A stretch of DNA of 64,000 nt from Castanea sativa (Eukaryota; Streptophyta; Magnoliopsida; Fagales; Fagaceae), in contig NC_134020.1 in NCBI RefSeq assembly GCF_040712315.1, positions 53,491,751 to 53,555,750 of the forward strand, in the 5' to 3' direction. The notes below the pieces were generated by a model, which worked only from the letters and a program-made list of their open reading frames with translations, was not told the DNA's origin and did not search any database. Positions within the stretch are counted from its first letter, which is position 1. Each line of letters begins with the position of its first letter. Position numbers and translations under genes: made by a program. This document shows, piece after piece, positions 56,516 through 64,000 of this stretch.

Positions 56516-58477
56516 GAAATGCAAACAAATCACCCACCTTGAACACAAAGAACCCTTTATAATTAACCAGAGTAAAATACTATGAAAATTGTTGGTTGTT
56601 GAGGTTGATTTTAATATCTTTTGTTGGCCATGAATTTATCTCATTCAAAAAAGAAAAGGGCTTCCTGAATCTTGTCTCAAGAAACAAAGTGAAACACTGA
56701 AGCTTACATTATGTTCTATTAATAAATGTGGTGCTTTGAAAAACAATCTAAAACTACCTAAATGGACCCAATATTCTTCCTGATTGTAGTCCAAGACTAT
56801 CTACGACAGCATAGAATTTTTAATGATATCTAACTCAAAATTATTTAGAAAGACTTTACATTTTTACAAGGATATATATTTTTCTGAAAGCCCCTTGATT
56901 GTTCAGACTCCCATATAAGTATACATGAATATATGACATAAAAGGATCATACTGATATATATATTTATTAATTTTTTCCTTTATGAATCAAGTTTGTAAT
57001 GATATTTATGAATCAAGTTTGTAATGATATTCGGTATATATTTTTAGATTAACTATTTTCGCCATGAACAATTATTGGCTATCTTTTTTTAATAGTTGCT
57101 CTTAGAAAATTTGTAAATGACTATTTAAAATTAATAATAATATCATTTCTATGGATAATATAAAAAGCTATTGAAAAAGATCAATTTCTTTTTCTTTTTC
57201 TTTTTCTTTTTTCCTTCATAAACAAAGTCTTTCCCTTTCCTTTTTGGTTAGTAAATTGGGTCATTCGATGCCTGTGAGTTTCGGGGAAAATATTAGTCAG
57301 CTGGTGTGAATGCATCTTTGTATTGTACTAGTAAGTGTTGTAATTCATGAATAAAAACTAAGATTGGTGAAACTATGTATAAATAAGATTGAGCCTACTT
57401 TATAAGTAAGATTTATATTTTTACTCTTTTTAATTGAATAATGTATTGAAAATTTTAAATGCTACATTTTCAAAATTTGTAATAAGTTAAAATTTATCAA
57501 AAAGAAAGCAGTAATATTTAATTTAATTTAATTTTAAAAATAAATTAATTTCAAAATTTGTAAAATTCACAACTTTTTTTTTAATTTTTTTTTACGTGTG
57601 TCATACTGTCATGAAAGTTGGCAAAAGAATACTGTCTTTTTAAATGGGGTCTTTTTATTATCACTTAAATAATATTTCACTAATATTTAATATCAAAATT
57701 TTATTATAAAAAAAATCTATTCCTTCTATTTTGTAATATGCTTTATTTTTTTTGGAAAAATGCTAAATTTATAACAAATTTTACTAAAAAGAAACTTTCA
57801 AATGATATATAAATGAATGCGATTAGTGACACTTCAAGAAGATAATAAACAAGTATTTGAATTAATGATGTTAGGGATATTATAAATTTTACAACATGAG
57901 ACTTACAAAGATGTATCATAAATAACAAAAATAACTGAAAAATACATTTAATAGGTTATTGACGTCCACAAATCATATTAATTGTTACATCAATTTGTAA
58001 AATTTTCAAGTAAAAGTAATAATATTTCTAACATTTTCCTATATGAATTATTTTTTACGATTAATAACACATATTTGTAAGGGAAAATGCTAGAGATACA
58101 TTTACAAAAACTTTTACAAACTGATGATATGGTGAATGATTATAGATAAATAAAAAAATGATGTTATTGGTGAGCCTAGATGAGAACCATTATAAGAGTC
58201 ATTTTTATTATGAACAAATCACAACAAATTATGATAGAATTCATGAAAAAAATTTTATCCTTAGACTTATGTTTATGGTTGATAAAATTCTATTTCATTA
58301 GTTTCATATTTCAATTTTAGAGTATATTTAGAGGGCATTTTGGATGTTTTTAGGAGGTATTAATGACGCTTAGGAGATTTTAGGGTATATTTAGAGAGCA
58401 TTTTAATCAATTTTAGGTTGTTTTGTCATCATAGAGTTTTGACATTTGAGGCTTTCTATTTTAAAATTTATGAGGGT
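56516..58477. other. AT-rich intergenic DNA with MITE fragments
   Basis: 57000-57030 has a short tandem duplication (atttatgaatcaagtttgtaatgatat twice). 57745-57930 (aaaatgctaaatttataac) resembles a segment near 26620-26790. 58080-58250 (gggaaaatgctagagatac) is another MITE-like stretch. No gene seen. Confidence 0.45.
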
Positions 58478-58481
58478 TTAA

Positions 58482-58554
58482 GAGCAATTGCATCAGTGTA
58501 CAAAAAGTGTACAAATTTGCACAATATAGCATAAAATAAACTTGTATTTGTGTG

Positions 58555-58604
<50 letters not shown>

Positions 58605-59647
58605 AGGGATGAAGATAACTCAGACCGTTCGTGGTCATCACACCATCAGCCGTCCGTCCAGAAGGCAGCATCAAGACGAGTCTAACACGCATGGTCGTCC
58701 TTGGACAAGAACAAACCTACATCGCTCGTCCTAGGAAGGCGCACATCCCCGCCTTGAAAGAATTCGTCCACATAAAGACCCCCGGACGAGACGTTTACAC
58801 TTGGGCATTACTAAGTGCATTTTTCCACTCCGTGATTTACGTATAACTTCCGGTGACCGTTGTATGAGAAGATATAACTCCTAAACGATTGTGGGAGTTA
58901 TCCATGAACCCCCGACCTCCTCAAATCTAGGAGATGTTACAATTCCAATAACTGCTCCTAGGACACTATATAAACACCTGTTCAGACTAATGAAAGGTAC
59001 GTTTACGATTCCCAAAAAGTTGGAATTCCAAAAATACTGGGAGAAAACTAACTTTGCCATCGGAGGGTTCTTGGCCGGCGATCCCGGTCACCTTTGATCG
59101 TTTTTCTTTGTCTTTCAGGCCAACAAGAAAGCAAGTGGTCATTTCAAGTCCGAAGCATCCAGCTTACTGATTTTCTTTGCATCATCAATATATATAAACT
59201 TGCTACGATAACTCTGCATATATGCACGGATATTGTAACTTTGCAGTTCATTATTTTATTATATTTTATTCTCTTTAACAGTCAACCGCTCTCTCCCTTC
59301 TTCTCTCTTCTTCTTCTTCATCTAAGAGAGCGATGAGGGGTATGAGACAAGCAACTGAGAAAATTGTAATGATAGAGAGGCGAAGAGTTATGTGAGGAGA
59401 TTGGGATGAGAAAGGGGCGGAGAGTTTGAGAGAAGAGTTTTGCTGTTTGGGATGAGAGAGTGAGAGAAGAAACGTGAGTGTTAGAGATATTTTAACAAAA
59501 TAATTAAAAAATATTATTCAAATAAAAGGATGCGTGTAATAGATGAACTGATGTGAGAATTTTGGATAAGTGGTTGTATAAAATAGAAAAAGAGGGTTCT
59601 TATGCCAAAAGAGACAAAAATTTTTTTACAAACTGACGCAATTACTC
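58482..59647. mobile_element. MITE with TTAA-flanked GAGCAATTGC/GCAATTACTC ends, hosting a nested solo LTR
   Basis: Left end GAGCAATTGCATCAGTGTAC; right end, in reverse complement, GAGTAATTGCGTCAGTTTGT. Both ends are bounded by ttaa (58478-58481 and 59648-59651), fitting a PIF/Harbinger-like MITE with a TAA-type target. Removing the solo LTR and one 5-bp duplication leaves about 574 bp. The flanks on both sides are rich in tttagag and gatatttt words, as if one older repeat was split. Confidence 0.7.
58601..59187 (+). mobile_element. Solo LTR, TGAT...ATCA family, copy 4, TSD ATATA
   Basis: Begins TGATAGGGATGAAG and ends TTTGCATCATCA; ATATA precedes (58596-58600) and follows (59188-59192). The duplication lies in a TA repeat and is weaker proof here. 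It contains actatataaac (promoter-like) and the shared ccatcggagggttcttggcc block. Closest to the copy at 6221. Confidence 0.85.
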
Positions 59648-59651
59648 TTAA

Positions 59652-60903
59652 GGATATTTGGTTATTTAGGAGATTTGATTAATTTAGAGCTTTCAGACTT
59701 ATTAAGTTATTTTGAAACTTTTAAGGATATTTTAGAGATTTTAAGGGTATTTGATCATTTTAGAGATTTCCAATTTTGGAAGTTTCTATTTTCTTAAGGT
59801 TGAAAATATTTTATGTCAAATTTCTAGGTTTCTTTAGCGGCATAAAAAAATTTCAATCCTAAATAAAGTTTTTTTCATGATCATCTAAAATTGATTTTGA
59901 TGATTTTTAATTTTTAATTTTTAATTTAACCAAGTTTTTCAACAGTTATGAATCCAAAAAATAATAATAATAATAATAAATAAGGAGAATACTTTTCAAA
60001 AAAATGTTGTAATAAACTATTATTATACTATTTTGAACTTGGGCCCATTAGTGGAGTTTTTTTTTCACAAAAAATTAGTCATTTTGAGATTTCAAAACAA
60101 AATTATGACTATCACATTGTACCAACTAACCAAACCATACCAACTAACTAGCCCCTAGTTCATCCTTGGGCTTTTAAATCCAAACTCCAAGGTCATGTGT
60201 TGAAAGTTTGGAATTTTTATCATCTTCTTTAGAGAATATCATTTGTTATCTTGTTTAGAGAATATTTAGAACTACAACCTTTTGTGCCAAGAATTTTGAG
60301 CTATAAATTCCTAATTACTAAATATTCTCTACATTTAGAACAACAAAACTGCTGGACTTCTAGTGAGTACGTTTAGTTGATATAGTGACTCGGCTATTGC
60401 CTATTCATAGCAAAATTGATTCTGAAAAAAGGGTTTTGCTAACAAGAGTTTCTTGTTAAGGAGGTTTAAAACGAGTGTCACTTGGTTAGGAAGTAAAAAA
60501 AAACTACTAAACAAATATCCTTAAAAAGCCAACCAAGCTGCATTATAAAATTTAATCTTAACAAATACCTTACAAACTCACAATACATTGAGCAAGTGAC
60601 AGTGTGACACGGCTATTGCCCATTCATATACCAAATTTGATTCTTAAAAATAGCCAAATAGTTGTGACAAACTGGCACAAAAATCTTCAGTACACAACTA
60701 CATACTGTTAGAGATAGAGATGATTTTGGTTGCTTTTGTGAGGCCTTAAACTCATTTGTGCTACTTTCCTAACCTCCATATCATGCATACAAAAAGCTGT
60801 ATCATTATCACCATATGTTTGAATCATCATAAGAGAGAAAATTAAAAATTTAGAAAGAAAAAAAGAACCACATAGATAGAAGTTTTTTTTTGTGTTATTG
60901 ATA
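59652..60903. other. Upstream region of the pectinesterase-like gene
   Basis: 59652-60000 has degenerate repeats of tttagagattt and gatattt. 60383-60430 (gtgactcggctattgcctat ...) is repeated at about 60605-60652 with a few changes. Between them is a MITE-like stretch (ttttgctaacaagagtttc). No other gene. Confidence 0.5.
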
Positions 60904-62836
60904 ATGTCACGGTTAGATGAAGAAGTAAAGCAAGATGAAATGCTTGGAAACATGATTGTATTGGGTGTTTCTCTCGTAATAATTGCTGCAGTTGTGATTG
61001 CAGTTATTGCTGGGGTAGATAACCCCAAAGAAGCCACCTCGTTATCAAACAAAAATATTACCCTTGCTGCCCTGTGCAATGAGACTGATTACAAGGAATC
61101 TTGTATATCTAGCCTAGAATCCGTAGGTAACCAAACTGAAGTACTAATCTATTTCAAAGGTGCTGTCAATGCTACCATTTATGAAATGGAAGATGTGGTA
61201 AAAATTGCCAGACAAGTTGACATTGCGCTCAAACAAGAAAAGATGGCACTTGAAGATTGTATTGAGCTAGTGGAGCTGTGTATTGATGAACTCAAATTTG
61301 TAGTGACAATGGTAAATGCTACACCAAGTTTGTTCTTTAATGATTCATCTGATGCTAGGACGAGCTTGAGTGCTGTACTCTCGTACCAAAGGGCATGTAT
61401 TGAAGGAATGCAAGAGTCTTCTTCCACATTTGATATGGAAAGAGCTTTGCAAAAGTCCACTGAGCTTACAAGCAATTCTTTGGCTATAGTTCATGCCTTT
61501 TCTGTCAATGATGACAAAGGAGCAGAATCTTCAGGCATGAGTCGAAAGCTTATCTCAAATCATTCTTTTGATATTAAGATTGCTCAGGCGCCTGATGCAG
61601 TTGTGGCTAAAGATGGAAGTGGGAAATATAAAAGCATCAATGATGCTATCAATGCATACCCCGATGGGCACAATGGAAGATATCTTATCTATGTAAAATC
61701 TGGAACATACAGAGAGAATGTTATTATCCCCAAGAATAAGACCAAGATATTCATGTATGGTGATGGGATGAATAATACTATTATCACCGGAGTTGCTGTG
61801 AATGGAACTACCTATCGAAATGCGGCTTTATGTGAGTTCCTCAGCCTCTATCCTATTCTTAATGTTAAACAAGAAGTTCACTGTTTTGATATTAACAAAA
61901 AAATGACAACATTGAAACAATGATGAATTGTGTGTGCGTGTGTAACCAATTTATCAATACGAAAATTTGGACCCCAAACAAAAATTCTTGGCTCTGCTTC
62001 TAGCACTTAGTCCTATAATTATCAATGAAAGTGAGTTTGGATAAAAATAGAACATCTTTCTACAGTTAAACCAATATGTAAACTCCAATTCTGTTTCTCA
62101 TTGTTTATCAACTTTTGCTAAATTTCCCTCTCTCATTGCAGCGGCGATTGGCAATGGATTTATATGCAAGGATATTGGCATAATTGTGGATACAAGTAGA
62201 CGAAGTCTCTTAGCGGCTGTTAAAGTCCAGTCTGATAATGCAGCCTTCTTCAACTGCAGAATAAATGCTACCAAATTAAGTATATATGCATTAGCCCACC
62301 GGCAGTTCTTCCGAGATTGTGAAATCTATGGTGACACAAACATCATCAGGGGTGATTCTGCAGTAGTATTTCAGAGCTGCAAAATCATTGTCACAAAGCC
62401 TTTTGGATCAAAGGTTACTATAATAGCAGCACAAGCAAGGAGTGATAGGCGTGAAAGCACAGGTTTTGTACTCCATAACTGCAATATTGACGGAGACAAA
62501 TCTCTCTTCCCTAAAGGGCTAAACAATGTCACTTACTTGGGCATGCCAATGCAGAAATATTCAAGAATAATTGTAATGGAATCAATTCTCGGGGATTTAA
62601 TTACTCCAGAGGGATGGTTTAACAATAATGAAACCTATGGAATTGAAACTGTGACCTTTGTTGAGTATGGTAACAAGGGGATTGGAGCTCAAACCAATAA
62701 GAGAGTCAAATGGCCAGGTTACAATATCACCTACAACAAAAATGATGTACTACGTTACACGGTTGGTCGATTCATTCAAGCACAAAAATGGTTGCCAGCC
62801 ACTGGAGTCACCTTTCAGGCTGGGCTTTTTTCTTGA
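60904..62836 (+). CDS. Pectinesterase/pectinesterase-inhibitor protein lacking catalytic residues, 540 aa, two exons
   Basis: Exons 60904-61831 and 62142-62836 join to 1623 nt (donor ttatgtgag, acceptor attgcag), with no stop. The layout is the usual type-I one: hydrophobic anchor at residues 16-38, inhibitor pro-region to about 205 (C58, C67, C119, C126, C165), a processing-like RKLI at 214-217, then the pectinesterase domain (KSGTYRENV at 265-273, YGDGMNNTIITG) to GLFS. Wall pectin demethylation normally needs Gln113, Gln135, Asp136, Asp157 and Arg225 (carrot enzyme numbering). Here the aligned residues are L332, K354, L355, N376 and M444: TKLSIY replaces YQDTLY, GDTNIIRG replaces GTVDFIFG, and LGMPMQKYSR replaces LGRPWKEYSR. 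All five are lost while structural motifs remain, so it is probably a pseudoenzyme. It is open throughout and not obviously decayed. Confidence 0.88.
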
Positions 62837-64000
62837 AGATAGAAAGAAACATTTAGGTGTAGGGCATACTCAACAACGAGAACATGTAATTCCTTTATCT
62901 TCTGCCAAAAAAAAAAAAAAAAGTGATTAAAAAATGGAGAGAGCTGTCAATGTTATTTTGTTCAGGTCTAGACAGTCACTTAACTTTGGGCAGCCAACCT
63001 GAAAGCTATTTGCAATCCAAAGGTGAAGGCAATTTGTAATTATAACATAGGATTAGAAGAAAGTTTCCTTATGACATATATTGGTAGATAGATTTTGTTT
63101 TCCAATGATTGCTGTAGGAAAGACGGGACAAGAAATTTTAATTCAAGTATCTGAGTTTAGAATGTGATCATCAATTTGGTTTTCAGGTCTTCCCACGTTT
63201 AGTTTCATGCTAAATCTTCTTACCCTTGTTGCAATCTATAGAACCAACTTGTTTCTCAAGATACCTATTGGTAATCTACTTCTATAGACTAAAGGTTGTG
63301 TGGCTTATAGGTCTTGTGCATGAATGTATCCTTTGAGCTTGCTATCATCTAGATGTATTAATCCATGAATGTTGTTAACTTGTTTGTGTTTAAGCCTAAG
63401 GAAGAAATTAGTGTTGTCTGTAGTCTTAAAGCTTTTGAGAAGCAACTGGAATTTAAATCATTTCACATTCACTTTTATTTTTTAAAATGTGGACATTTTT
63501 TTTTTTGGTTTTTTAAAATATGTACATTCTTGCGTTAATTGTGGATATTTGTATCAAGTAGAGGATTTAAACGAGTATAAGATGATATTTTTCCAAAAAA
63601 CAATTAGTATTATAGGGCAAACACTATTATTTAAAATTGTGAATGTGTTGTCCTATACGCAAGAGTACAAAATAAAGCATGGAACTAACACGTGATCATT
63701 TTAAGATACATACCAATCTATTATTCCCTTCAACGCAGAGGATCACCATATGCAATCTAAAGATTCTAAACCCCAATTAAAATCCTATTGTATTTAATCA
63801 AAAACAAAGACACGCTCACAAAGTTAAAGGCAAATTCCTTTTTTTTTTTTAAACAAATTAAAGGCACTTTCGAGCCATATTCGTTAATTGGGTTTGTCAC
63901 AGCTAACATCATTTTTTCTTTTTTAATAGTAGCGTACGACCATTAAATTTCATAAACGCATGCCTGTTATGATTGTACCAGTCCCATGTGCCATGTGGTG
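62837..64000. other. 3' flank of the pectinesterase-like gene and intergenic DNA
   Basis: A run of 16 A lies at 62907-62922. The rest is AT-rich with no recognised gene; a 68-codon open frame near 63489 is low-complexity and unsupported. Confidence 0.45.

Overview
This is a plant nuclear window. The genes carry GT-AG introns, the intergenic DNA is AT-rich and full of microsatellites, and there are LTR retrotransposons, LINEs, SINE-like elements, hAT-type transposons and MITEs. Gene content and repeat style suggest a woody eudicot, most likely a rosid and possibly Fagaceae. The species cannot be fixed from the sequence alone. No tRNA or rRNA gene, organellar block or CRISPR was seen.

Layout. 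1-2813: the 3' end of a LINE sits inside an exon of a BAT1/GABA-permease-like amino-acid transporter, leaving three decayed 3' exons. 2814-10500: repeat-rich stretch with a 277-bp-period duplication, a SINE, three solo LTRs, an hAT-type element and a large inverted repeat. 10830-13533: a six-exon SUMO-like (Rad60/NFATC2IP-type) protein gene. 18.0-25.9 kb: a B-box/CCT zinc-finger gene of the At1g68190 (BBX27) type. 30.2-33.0 kb: a tandem CCCH zinc-finger gene of the C3H14/C3H15 type. From memory these three match the order of At1g68185, At1g68190 and At1g68200 in Arabidopsis, so they look like an old conserved block.

33694-38721 is a complete but defective Ty1/copia element on the minus strand. 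Its two 203-bp LTRs differ at two visible positions, it has an ATCAC target duplication, and its leader is packed with TGACGT and GCGCGTG motifs. It is followed by a decayed hAT transposase (39.9-42.2 kb), another solo LTR, a LINE RNase H fragment, a 0.95-kb terminal-inverted-repeat element and AT-rich DNA. 52824-53169 encodes a two-exon, 79-residue secreted peptide precursor that I do not recognise. 58482-59647 is a MITE with a solo LTR nested inside. 60904-62836 is an intact two-exon pectinesterase with its inhibitor pro-region, in which all five catalytic positions of the family appear to be replaced.

The genes do not form one pathway. The most unusual signals are the catalytically dead pectinesterase, the small secreted peptide, three poly(A)-only insertions with target duplications, four related solo LTRs with no internal region in the window, and the motif-dense copia leader.
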